From Bacteroidales bacterium (lineage in GTDB: Bacteria > Bacteroidota > Bacteroidia > Bacteroidales > UBA932), in assembly GCA_024401945.1 (NCBI GenBank), contig JAKSKC010000018.1, forward strand, positions 1 through 19,793: DNA of 19,793 bases, given 5' to 3'. Shown here one piece after another: positions 1-6,314 of this stretch. The notes beneath the pieces are model-generated. The model was not told the origin of the DNA and did no database searches. It was given only the letters and a program-made list of their open reading frames with translations. A program made the translations under genes and the position numbers. Position 1 is the first letter of the stretch. Each line of letters starts with the position of its first letter.

Positions 1-101
1 AGGAAAACATCCCTGCGGAAATCATCTGCAAAGTGACCGGCCTCACCTCCGAACAGCTTTCTGAAATCGAGAAAGACCTTGCTGCAATCAAGCAAGGCTG
101 A
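1..101 (+). CDS. 3' end of a probable Rpn-family (PD-(D/E)XK nuclease/transposase-like) protein, partial
   Basis: An open frame enters from the left edge and stops with TGA at 99-101, giving the last 32 residues of a protein. They begin ENIPAEIICKVTGLTSEQL and end in a lysine/alanine-rich helix. The pattern 'G-[IL]-x-x-E-x-I-x-x-x-T-G-L-[ST]-x-E-x-[IL]' is the usual C-terminal tail of Rpn-type recombination-promoting nucleases and related PD-(D/E)XK putative transposases, which are common in Bacteroidales. The catalytic core lies outside the window, so the family assignment rests on this tail alone. The frame follows from the continuous open reading and the match; no start is visible. It could also be another protein ending in a small helical degenerate motif. 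It lies directly upstream of a repeat-rich non-coding kilobase. Confidence 0.5.
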   Translation, partial: ENIPAEIICKVTGLTSEQLSEIEKDLAAIKQG

Positions 102-166
102 CATTCCTGAAGGAACAGAACCGCAGGCGGGCATTTTCGGCGCAAGCCGACTGGACCGCCCTCTGT

Positions 167-238
167 CTGATGCCGCTAGGAATGCTGACGTTGCCGGAAT
201 TGCTGATGCCGCCAGGAATGTTGTTATCGTCAGAAGAA
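167..238. repeat. Imperfect 18-bp tandem repeat, four degenerate units
   Basis: CTGATGCCGCTAGGAATG (167-184) recurs with one difference at 203-220, exactly 36 bases on. The intervening 18 bases (185-202) are a diverged copy with about 11 of 18 matches. The following 18 bases (221-238) are only loosely related. Read on either strand this gives a 6-residue pseudo-repeat, but I see no supporting protein family. The 36-base duplication is clear; calling it 18-bp tandem is interpretation. Confidence 0.5.
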
Positions 239-284
239 CCTTCGAGGCTCCCTTTGTATTCGCAGTTGTCAGAGAGAATGAAAA

Positions 285-402
285 TCAAGTTATGGCGATG
301 TGCCCTGGAAGGCCTTCAGATAGGGATCGCGATAACTTGACGCGTTCACAAACGCGTCAAGTTACGCTGGAAGCGTGTGCAGGGCATTTTTGCGTAACTT
401 GA
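285..402. repeat. Cluster of four TAACTTGA octamers in alternating orientation, forming interlocked hairpins
   Basis: The octamer occurs inverted at 285-292, direct at 333-340, inverted at 357-364 and direct at 395-402. Copies two and three lie in a perfect 14-bp inverted repeat (333-346 with 351-364) with a CACA loop. Copies three and four lie in a perfect 11-bp inverted repeat (357-367 with 392-402). The two stems share 357-364, so only one can form at a time in a single strand. Neither stem is followed by a T tract, so this is not an ordinary terminator. It resembles a REP/BIME-like palindromic cluster, but I do not recognise a known family. Confidence 0.7.
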
Positions 403-494
403 TTATGACGACAAACAGGCACCGCCGCATATCTTTTCCAGGTTGCCTGTCCTGGTGGAGGCACCGCCGCCTCGCAAAAGCAGGCTCGGTGGTT

Positions 495-545
495 ACGCCG
501 GCAGCTGCGGGGGAATATTTCGGAGTTCCTCCTCGCTGCCGGCGT
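495..545. repeat. GC-rich imperfect palindrome
   Basis: ACGCCGGCAGC at 495-505 is exactly inverted at 535-545. Part of the interior (GGGGAA at about 510-515 against TTCCTCC) can extend the stem imperfectly around a loop containing ATATTTCGG. It could fold as a long hairpin in either strand. There is no T tract, and its role is unknown. Confidence 0.5.
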
Positions 546-786
546 TGCCTCTGCGGGATTCGTGCCATATGGGGAATGGCTGTTATTTGGGGTACTACGC
601 ACATTTTGTTCTTCTTGCAAAAAATCCGAACCTGACAGTCCAGAACCGGGCCCCGATATTGATCTTCGCGGGCAGAATTTTCTTTGTCTGGAGATTGCTG
701 GGGGGCCTGTTTGATCTTCGCGGCTTACAAAATCCTGCGCAGAAGTGCGTCGGAGGACCTCAGCGATCTCATCGACTACGTCTACG

Positions 787-1059
787 CGGAGACGCTTCCC
801 GGAGACGCTTCCCGGAGGCGCTTCCCGGAGGCGCTTCCCAGAGACACTTACCGGAGGCGCTTCCCAGAGACACTTCCCGGAGACGCTTACCGGAGACACT
901 TACCGGATACGCTTCCCAGAGACACTTCCCGGATACGCTTCCCAGAGACGCTTACCAGAGGCGCTTACCAGAGGCGCTTCCCGGATGCACTTACCGGAGG
1001 CGCTTCCCGGATACACTTACCGGATACGCTTATCGGAGGCGCTTCCCGGAGGCGCTTAT
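787..1059. repeat. Tandem array of 21 units of 13 bp
   Basis: Twenty-one head-to-tail units of exactly 13 bp start at 787, 800, 813 and so on up to 1047, with consensus CRGAKRCRCTTMY (commonest form CGGAGGCGCTTCC). No unit has an insertion or deletion. Variation is confined to positions 2 (G/A), 5 (G/T), 6 (A/G), 8 (G/A), 12 (C/A) and 13 (C/T); positions 1, 3, 4, 7 and 9-11 are invariant. Because 13 is not a multiple of 3, each forward frame reads the same 13-residue cycle in a different phase and all three stay open, which produces false proteins. There are no spacers between units, so this is not a CRISPR. It behaves like a minisatellite/VNTR. Confidence 0.95.
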
Positions 1060-1121
1060 GGTGGAAAAAATCACCGACATAAAATCAGGCGAGAGTGATT
1101 TCCAAGAAACTCGATATCGAT

Positions 1122-1137
1122 CCGGCAATAGTGCCGG
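1122..1137 (-). other. Small hairpin downstream of the esterase gene
   Basis: CCGGCA (1122-1127) and TGCCGG (1132-1137) form a 6-bp stem with an ATAG loop, starting about 5 bases past the esterase stop codon on the minus strand. No T run follows on that strand, so it is at best a weak or Rho-assisted 3' end, and could be chance. Confidence 0.3.
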
Positions 1138-1141
1138 CCCT

Positions 1142-2032
1142 TTAATCGTTCGCAGAAGTTCCGCTGATATACTGTTTGAAGAAATCCCAGATTACCTGGT
1201 GGTAGGCGATATCACCCGTGCTGAGTCCGTGCTGGCCGCCGATGACTTCGTAAAGCTGGACCTGGATGCCTCCGTTGGTATCCGACAGGTACCTGTGTGC
1301 AATCACCCTGCGTGCATCCGGAGAAACGAGGGGCAGTTCTTCCGTTATCTCGCGGTCGCAGCGGGCTGCGATGGCCCAGTTCTGCACCGCCAGAGGCACC
1401 GATATGTAGGGGCCCCAGGTGTCGTCATCGGGACAGCCGTTCCACAGGGAGGTCTTGTCTTCGGTGCCGTGGATCTCGATCAGGGGGACAGGCTTCCCGG
1501 GAACCAGTTCCTCGTACATCCACTTCATCGTGAGACCGGCCAACGGGCCGACGGCGCGGACGAAATCCGGTGCTGTATACGCAATGAGGTAACACATCTC
1601 GCCTCCGTTCGAATGCCCGGTCACAAACACGTTATCCCTGCTGAGCCCGTACTGCTTCTGCAGGTGGCGCGCCAGTTTCTTCAGAAAGGCGACATCATCA
1701 ATCCGGTATCCCTTCTGGATCTCATATCTGACGTTCCATCCGTGCTTGCCATAGGTGTCGGTCGCGGCGTGGGGGATGCAGACGGCGAATTTCTCCCGGT
1801 CGGCTATCCTGCAGAACTCCACGGCCTTGGGATGATCGTTCCCGTATCCGTGAAGGTAGAAAAGCAGAGGCGCATCCTGGGGAAGGTCATCCGGAATATA
1901 CAGCCAGTAAGTCCTGTCAAGGCCCTGGCACCTGAATTTGAGTTCGGGCAGATTGTCGGGATCCGGGGCGGCGCAGACGTAACCTGCGGAGCAGATCAGA
2001 AGGACTGTCAGTATGAGGGATAGCTTTTTCAT
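1142..2032 (-). CDS. Secreted CE1/PHB-depolymerase-like alpha/beta-hydrolase esterase
   Basis: This 296-aa protein begins with a signal peptide (MKKLSLILTVLLICSAG..., cleavage expected near residues 20-22), so it should act in the periplasm or outside the cell. The rest is an alpha/beta-hydrolase of the LpqC/PHB-depolymerase/feruloyl-esterase (CE1) type. The oxyanion-region motif FYLHGYG lies at about 58-64, the nucleophile elbow GHSNGG puts the serine at 141, HGTED puts the acid at Asp192, and GGQHG puts the histidine at 268. Length fits the family. The likely reaction is hydrolysis of an ester on a polysaccharide side group (acetyl or feruloyl); the true substrate cannot be read from sequence. 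It is the last gene of a leftward cluster, 12 bases after the phosphatase lipoprotein gene, so probably co-transcribed. The ATG at 2032 is chosen because the signal peptide follows it directly. Confidence 0.85.
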   Translation of the reverse strand: MKKLSLILTVLLICSAGYVCAAPDPDNLPELKFRCQGLDRTYWLYIPDDLPQDAPLLFYLHGYGNDHPKAVEFCRIADREKFAVCIPHAATDTYGKHGWNVRYEIQKGYRIDDVAFLKKLARHLQKQYGLSRDNVFVTGHSNGGEMCYLIAYTAPDFVRAVGPLAGLTMKWMYEELVPGKPVPLIEIHGTEDKTSLWNGCPDDDTWGPYISVPLAVQNWAIAARCDREITEELPLVSPDARRVIAHRYLSDTNGGIQVQLYEVIGGQHGLSTGDIAYHQVIWDFFKQYISGTSAND

Positions 2033-2044
2033 AGGTATATGTGA

Positions 2045-3946
2045 TTATTCAAGCATTTCTTTTACGAAGGTGTGGATCTGGTCTTCGGGCACACCGTAAC
2101 CCTTCAATATGTTCCAGGCCTTTTCCTGGAAGGTTGAGCCTTCATAATCAAGGATATAGTTCAACCCCTCGCGGCACATCACGGTGAATATGCTTCCGCG
2201 CGGATGGAGGCCGGCAACGCTGAAGGACGTCAGTTCATAATCTATCGAACACTCCTTCGGAGATACGCCTAGGGCCGCCTCAAGCAGGATGCAGACATAT
2301 CCGGTACGGTCCGCTCCCACCTTGCAGTGGATGTAGGAGGCGTCACCGTGCTCGAGGTGTTCCACCATCTTTGCAAATATCTTCTTGAACTGCCCGTTCT
2401 CGTTCTTGACCTTGAACTCCGACATCTTCCCGGTGTATCCGCCGTTTATGAAGTCGATGTCATCCCCGAAACTGCTGCTGCCGTAGGTGCGAAGCTCGAC
2501 GTCCAGATCCACGTTCAGATATCCCCTGATATAATCCTTCTCCGCCTGCGTCGCTTCGTCCACATTGGTCCCGCGGAACAGTTTCCCGTATTTCAGACTT
2601 CTTCCGTCGACCGTCCTGATGCCGCCCAGATCCCTGAAATTGTTGGCGTGATCCTCGGAGTAGCTGTCACTGACCTTTATCATCCTGCGCCTTCCGGTAG
2701 TTGTGAAGGTCCCTCCGGACAGCAGTGTGCCGTCCTGGGCGAGCACCCGGTACCAGTATCTCCTGCCCGGGATGAGGTTCCATATCTCAGCGGAATTGCC
2801 CGAAACTGCGGTCTGCATCTCCATATCCGTCATCGATGCATCGTTGAATACCTGCACTGTCGTGCTTCCGCCTGCGGCCTCTTCCCAGCCCAGTTTCACC
2901 GGTGAAGGAACGTCGAGCCTGTTGCTGGACGATTTGCCGAGCGAGTAGAGGATAGCAACGCTCACCGTCTTGTAATTGCCGTCCGTATAGCTTTCGTCCG
3001 CATCGTCGAGATACTTTGTCACCTGCTTGTTCTCCAGATTGAAGGAAGCGTTATCCCATTTGTACTTGTCGCTGAAGTTCAGGTTGATGGCCTTGATCGT
3101 TCCCGCCTTGAACGAAGTCTCCCTGTCCAGGGTCCTGGCAATCAGGCAGGAGACGTCGCGTCCGTCAACATCGGCAGTGATCCTAATATTCAGGGTGCTT
3201 CCTGCGGGGATGGAGTGAGGCAGGAGGCCGATGAAGAAGTGCGCCCCCGCTCCCGGTGCGACAGCATTCCCCTTGTCGACTGTCAGTACCACCGTCCTGC
3301 CAGACCCGGTCCTGGAGCTGAACTCCGGGCTGGAGGCGAGGAAGTTCCCGGTGAACGGACCTGCAATATCGGAGGTTGACGAGAACTCGATGGATTTGAT
3401 GGTGACAGGGCTGCTGTATTTGTTGACGATATGGAAGTCGGCGACGGAGAGGACATTCCTTGTTGACAGCGAAATGGAAGATGACCGTTCCACGCCGGTC
3501 TTCATTCCGAAGACGGGGAAACCGCTTCCGGCCAGGTGCGCCCTGGAATCATTTCCGGTCTGATGCTGGCAGGGATCCACGGAGAAACTGAATGCCGACG
3601 GATCCGAATTTGACTCGAGGTATGGATAGAATGCATACCAGTCGTTCACGTCACCAAGGTCGTGGACGGTGCCGGTGAATGTGCTCCCGCTCTTGAAACT
3701 GAAAAGTTCGGACCTGAACTCACCGCCCCCTGCGGGACAGTGTACCAGATTTATCCGGTCCCCTCCGGTCCATATGGTGGAAATGCCGTCATTGGCGGTC
3801 TTTGTCCCGGAGCAGTTGACGACAAGCTCCATCTGCGTGCCGCTGCCGGCGTCACGCAGCTCAAATGATTTGGTGCAGGACAGGACAGCTGACGCACCCA
3901 GAAGGACAGCAATGAGCTGTATAAGAATTGTGATCCTGCTTTTCAT
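2045..3946 (-). CDS. Lipoprotein fusing a fimbrillin-like domain, an FN3-like domain and an IphP-type tyrosine phosphatase
   Basis: Counting from the ATG at 3946 the protein has 633 residues. A lipoprotein signal peptide ends in SAVLSC, with lipidated Cys24. Residues about 35-290 look like a Bacteroidales fimbrillin-like (Mfa-type) domain: a KT...IWTGGDRINL segment, a WYAFYPY segment and a beta-rich tail. Residues about 325-418 are FN3-like, ending in a YWYRVLAQDG strand. Residues about 425-633 are a Y_phosphatase3/IphP-like phosphatase with the NFRDLGG motif near 436-442 and the P-loop HCKVGADRTG, giving catalytic Cys541 and Arg547. It should be anchored at the cell surface or in the periplasm and dephosphorylate a protein or other phosphoester; the substrate is unknown. 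A TTG six bases upstream is in frame, but the ATG overlaps the stop of the upstream small gene as ATGA, so the ATG is preferred. Confidence 0.85.
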   Translation of the reverse strand: MKSRITILIQLIAVLLGASAVLSCTKSFELRDAGSGTQMELVVNCSGTKTANDGISTIWTGGDRINLVHCPAGGGEFRSELFSFKSGSTFTGTVHDLGDVNDWYAFYPYLESNSDPSAFSFSVDPCQHQTGNDSRAHLAGSGFPVFGMKTGVERSSSISLSTRNVLSVADFHIVNKYSSPVTIKSIEFSSTSDIAGPFTGNFLASSPEFSSRTGSGRTVVLTVDKGNAVAPGAGAHFFIGLLPHSIPAGSTLNIRITADVDGRDVSCLIARTLDRETSFKAGTIKAINLNFSDKYKWDNASFNLENKQVTKYLDDADESYTDGNYKTVSVAILYSLGKSSSNRLDVPSPVKLGWEEAAGGSTTVQVFNDASMTDMEMQTAVSGNSAEIWNLIPGRRYWYRVLAQDGTLLSGGTFTTTGRRRMIKVSDSYSEDHANNFRDLGGIRTVDGRSLKYGKLFRGTNVDEATQAEKDYIRGYLNVDLDVELRTYGSSSFGDDIDFINGGYTGKMSEFKVKNENGQFKKIFAKMVEHLEHGDASYIHCKVGADRTGYVCILLEAALGVSPKECSIDYELTSFSVAGLHPRGSIFTVMCREGLNYILDYEGSTFQEKAWNILKGYGVPEDQIHTFVKEMLE

Positions 3947-4068
3947 TCCCAAATATCCAAAGTGTCATCATCATCCTCCCAGTCCCATATTTCCAGGCTG
4001 GAGTCAAGTATCGGGGATTGCTCCATAAGGGAAACCACCAGGGTTTCAGGAGCGACGTAAGGTATCAT
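3943..4068 (-). CDS. 41-aa acidic-tailed peptide coupled to the phosphatase lipoprotein
   Basis: An ATG at 4068 opens a 41-codon frame starting MIPYVAPETLVVSLMEQSP and ending WEDDDDTLDIWE, with TGA at 3943-3945. The stop overlaps the ATG of the next gene as ATGA, which suggests translational coupling. The layout, a short N-terminus with 'Y-[IV]-x-P-E-x-x-V', a hydrophobic middle and an acidic tryptophan-rich tail, matches the small uncharacterised peptides often encoded directly upstream of Bacteroidales surface lipoproteins. That comparison is from memory of the pattern, not a search. An in-frame TAG lies upstream and this is the first ATG after it. The function is unknown. It would be missed by a gene caller with a length cutoff. 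The 73 bases up to the glycosidase stop contain no clear terminator. Confidence 0.65.
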   Translation of the reverse strand: MIPYVAPETLVVSLMEQSPILDSSLEIWDWEDDDDTLDIWE

Positions 4069-4141
4069 ACTGCTTGTGATATTATTGGTTTGACAGTTCT
4101 AAAAAATACGGAAACGACCTCGGAAGAAGGGCGGCAGGCGC

Positions 4142-6079
4142 CTACCACTCGTCCTCACCGCGTTCGTTGCACACGATAAAGGCAGGGACCCTGTCGAACG
4201 GCGCTTCTTTCCCTGAATGCACGTCGTACAGCCTTGTGGCAGTTTCCATCATCGCCTCCACCTGTTCCCTGTACGGGACATTAGTGACATCGATCAGGCC
4301 GCAGTTGTAGTTCTCACCGTCGAAACGGCCGAGGATGTCCTCGTCGTTCCAGGTGAAATATGTCACTCCCACAAGCCCGGGATGCGAGAACCCTGTCTCG
4401 ACGTAATGCCGGTAGGCGAGTCCGCGCTCAACCTGTCCGGCCACCTGGATGAGCGACTGGCCCAGACCGCGGTCGACGGCTCCGAAATGGAATTCTCCGA
4501 TAATCATCGGCAGGTCTGTCCATTCAAGAACCCTGTCCAGCATTTTGTGGTCGGGACGGACCGAGTAGAAATTGAAGCTCATTATGTCGAAATGCCTTGC
4601 GCAGATCTTCGCTACACGCTGGTTTACGGCTCCAAGGTTTCCGAACCGGTACCCTAGGTTCATATGATTCGGGTCCAGTTTCTCCTGGATCTTCCCGATG
4701 CCGGCCAGGTACAGGTCGAAGGTTTCGTACACGAAGGAAACCCTGTTTTCAGGTGTATCCCCGTGGGCGGCGAGATACTGCTTGAGGGCAGTCTTCATGG
4801 CGCGGTCAGGACCATCCAGCAGCGACTTGCACACGCGCTGCTCCAGTCCCACCCAGGTAGGCTCGTTGCCCACATAGTAACCGATCAGCCACGGGTTGTC
4901 CCTGTACTGGGTCATCAGGCTTTGCAGCGATCCCTCCAGTTTCTCCAGGAAATCGGGCTCGTACGGGTCTCCGAGGCCGAACAGGGTCTTGTCTATGCAG
5001 GCCGGTCTCATCGTGCAGGTGAATGCCTTCCTGCCGGCTTCTTCAAGGGACTTGTCACTCCAGTTGCCTATGGTGTTTATCCCCCATTTGTCCATTCTCT
5101 TGAAGGTGAGGTCCTGAGCTTTCTGCATATAATCCTTCCCGAACCTGCGTTCCAGATTCCACCGGGAGAAGTCGGCATACCTGTATGTGCCCGACCCGTC
5201 GGCGCGGAGGAATCTCTCCGGCGGCAGCTTCTTCAGCATGCCGTCGCGTTTGTCCAGGTCCTTTACCGTTCCGCCGGAGGCATTGCTGATGCAGCATACG
5301 CCGACACTCAGGAAAAGGTATCCTTCCGGATCCACCAGCCACCACCGCCCGTCGATCTTTATCTTGGTGAAGAAGCCCGTTTCAGGCACTTTGTGGGCCT
5401 GGTATCCTCCGAACCGGGAATATCCGTAGAGATCCCTGGCCGACACCGTTTCCCTGTCCTCCTCTTTCCATCTCCTGCGGAGCTGGTTCATATTATGGGC
5501 CTTGCCCTCCCAGTCGAGCAGATTGCACTGTCCCATTTCGTCGATCGCCGGTTTTGAACCCATATACAGATCGCCGGGATCCTCCCGGAAGAGTTCGACG
5601 TTGCGGATCTCGACCTGTCCGTCCATAACGGGACGGTACTGCCTCAGCCCTATGGAATCGACCCCGGTCATCGGGCCGATGTGACCTCCCAGACTGATCC
5701 ATCCCGTCTGGCGCGGCTTGTTGTACATACTGGCCATATCCGTCGAACTGGACGGCAGCTGCGAGAGGTATCTGACAGGAATTACCAGCCTGCTCCATTG
5801 CCCCGGGACATAGCTGTGGATCTGCAGTTCGTTATAACCGTGGCTTGTAGTGAAGCCCAGCAGAAAGCGCTGCGTCGTGGATGCGCGCAGCTCGATACCT
5901 ACATAATTGTATCCGTCCCAGTCGCGCGGAAGGTCCGGGTTTATATCGCGGAGCGCAATCTTGGCGCCGGATTTCCTGCGGCTGCTGTCGAAACTGACGG
6001 TGTGGACATTTGCGAGTGAGAGTGTCGATGCCAGCAGGCAAACGGCAGTCAAAAATGTTCTAAAGCCTTTGATTTCCAT
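4142..6079 (-). CDS. Secreted clan GH-A glycoside hydrolase, GH50 (beta-agarase)-like
   Basis: This 645-aa protein has a signal peptide (residues about 1-23, ending SLANVH). Residues about 25-165 form a beta-rich, carbohydrate-binding-like domain (YVGIELRAS, GQVEIRNVELF). The catalytic (beta/alpha)8 part, about 235-610, contains WWLVDPEGYLFLSVG, then LIGYYVGNEP with the probable acid/base Glu406, and MIIGEFHFGAVDRG with the probable nucleophile Glu529. The 'EFHFGAxDRG' signature and the overall order resemble GH50 agarases. Activity on agarose itself is not established; related folds act on other galactans and beta-galactosides. It is exported, presumably to degrade an external polysaccharide. 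It has its own -7 box at 6100-6107 and heads a leftward cluster with the peptide, phosphatase and esterase genes. No SusC/SusD pair is visible, so this is not a standard PUL within the window. Confidence 0.7.
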   Translation of the reverse strand: MEIKGFRTFLTAVCLLASTLSLANVHTVSFDSSRRKSGAKIALRDINPDLPRDWDGYNYVGIELRASTTQRFLLGFTTSHGYNELQIHSYVPGQWSRLVIPVRYLSQLPSSSTDMASMYNKPRQTGWISLGGHIGPMTGVDSIGLRQYRPVMDGQVEIRNVELFREDPGDLYMGSKPAIDEMGQCNLLDWEGKAHNMNQLRRRWKEEDRETVSARDLYGYSRFGGYQAHKVPETGFFTKIKIDGRWWLVDPEGYLFLSVGVCCISNASGGTVKDLDKRDGMLKKLPPERFLRADGSGTYRYADFSRWNLERRFGKDYMQKAQDLTFKRMDKWGINTIGNWSDKSLEEAGRKAFTCTMRPACIDKTLFGLGDPYEPDFLEKLEGSLQSLMTQYRDNPWLIGYYVGNEPTWVGLEQRVCKSLLDGPDRAMKTALKQYLAAHGDTPENRVSFVYETFDLYLAGIGKIQEKLDPNHMNLGYRFGNLGAVNQRVAKICARHFDIMSFNFYSVRPDHKMLDRVLEWTDLPMIIGEFHFGAVDRGLGQSLIQVAGQVERGLAYRHYVETGFSHPGLVGVTYFTWNDEDILGRFDGENYNCGLIDVTNVPYREQVEAMMETATRLYDVHSGKEAPFDRVPAFIVCNERGEDEW

Positions 6080-6099
6080 CTTTCTGATTGACTAAGAGA

Positions 6100-6107
6100 C
6101 AAAGATA
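6100..6107 (-). promoter_or_regulatory. Bacteroidota-type -7 box for the glycosidase gene
   Basis: The minus strand reads TATCTTTG, an exact TAnnTTTG match, 20 bases before the ATG at 6079. That predicts a short leader of about 15 bases. No TTG -33 element is present at the usual 19-21 base spacing, so it is a partial match. Confidence 0.5.
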
Positions 6108-6126
6108 AGGAATATCGTTGAATTTG

Positions 6127-6160
6127 AAAAAGCCCCTGCAGGCATATCTGCAAGGGCTTT
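6127..6160 (-). terminator. Rho-independent terminator of the tRNA-Gln transcript
   Basis: Read on the minus strand, AAAGCCCTTGCAG pairs with CTGCAGGGGCTTT (+ strand arms 6148-6160 and 6129-6141). The 13-bp stem has one G-T wobble and a 6-base loop, and is followed by a T run. It lies 9 bases after the tRNA 3' end and just upstream of the glycosidase promoter, so it insulates the two transcripts. Confidence 0.9.
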
Positions 6161-6168
6161 CCGCTAAG

Positions 6169-6239
6169 TTGAGATATCGGGACTCGAACCCAAACTGGCA
6201 GAACCAAAATCTGTAGTGCTACCATTACACCATATCTCA
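6169..6239 (-). tRNA. tRNA-Gln (anticodon UUG)
   Basis: The minus strand folds as a 71-nt cloverleaf. The acceptor stem TGAGATA/TATCTCA is followed by discriminator A. The D-arm contains AATGGTA, and the anticodon loop TTTTGGT carries TTG at positions 34-36. The T-arm is TTGGG/TTCGAAT/CCCGA. The first base pair of the anticodon stem is an A-C mismatch. U1 at the 5' end fits glutamine tRNAs. CCA is not encoded, so it must be added after transcription. A -7 box lies upstream and a strong terminator downstream, so it is a single-gene transcript. Confidence 0.95.
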
Positions 6240-6250
6240 AGATGAGGCTG

Positions 6251-6258
6251 CAAAGTTA
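6251..6258 (-). promoter_or_regulatory. -7 box for tRNA-Gln
   Basis: The minus strand reads TAACTTTG, an exact TAnnTTTG match, 11 bases before the tRNA 5' end. I see no TTG at the expected -33 distance. Confidence 0.5.
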
Positions 6259-6279
6259 TAAAATATTCGATGATTTTAC

Positions 6280-6287
6280 TATTTTTG
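6280..6287 (+). promoter_or_regulatory. -7 box for the histidine phosphatase gene
   Basis: TATTTTTG matches TAnnTTTG and ends 27 bases before the ATG at 6315. It lies back to back with the tRNA promoter. A -33 TTG is not evident. Confidence 0.4.
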
Positions 6288-6314
6288 TTTTCTGTCAACA
6301 GTAATTTCAGCAAT

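Larger units (their letters stand above)
102..1141. other. Repeat-rich 1-kb region without a convincing gene
   Basis: No open frame here looks like a genuine protein. The long frames that exist are created by the 13-bp tandem array, whose period shifts frame at every unit, or run antisense into the esterase gene. The interval holds an 18-bp imperfect repeat (167-238), four alternating TAACTTGA octamers (285-402), a GC-rich imperfect hairpin (495-545), a 13-base direct repeat TTGATCTTCGCGG (659-671 and 711-723) and the 13-bp array (787-1059). A short stretch just before the array (about 721-786) reads well in one frame, as AAYKILRRSASEDLSDLIDY, and could be a scrap of a lost gene. That is weak. 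Confidence 0.6.

Noticed and set aside
333..364. A transcription terminator
   Set aside because: The stem is perfect, but no T tract follows on either strand, and the competing stem with the fourth octamer argues for another structure.
721..786. A short gene-like stretch reading AAYKILRRSASEDLSDLIDY before the array
   Set aside because: It is too short and runs into the tandem array, so it cannot be called a gene; noted as a possible relic only.
787..1059. A CRISPR array
   Set aside because: Units are contiguous 13-mers with no unique spacers and no Cas genes nearby.
1122..1137. A rho-independent terminator for the esterase cluster
   Set aside because: A 6-bp stem without a T run on the minus strand; only kept as a weak hairpin.
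443..2023. A long plus-strand open frame (over 500 codons) across the repeat array and antisense to the esterase
   Set aside because: The frame exists because the 13-bp array has no stop codons in any forward frame and the esterase strand has a low-stop antisense phase. Its second half mirrors the clear esterase gene, and the rest has no recognisable domain.
3947..3952. The TTG start six bases upstream for the phosphatase lipoprotein
   Set aside because: The ATG at 3946 gives a normal lipoprotein signal peptide and overlaps the upstream stop as ATGA, which fits better.
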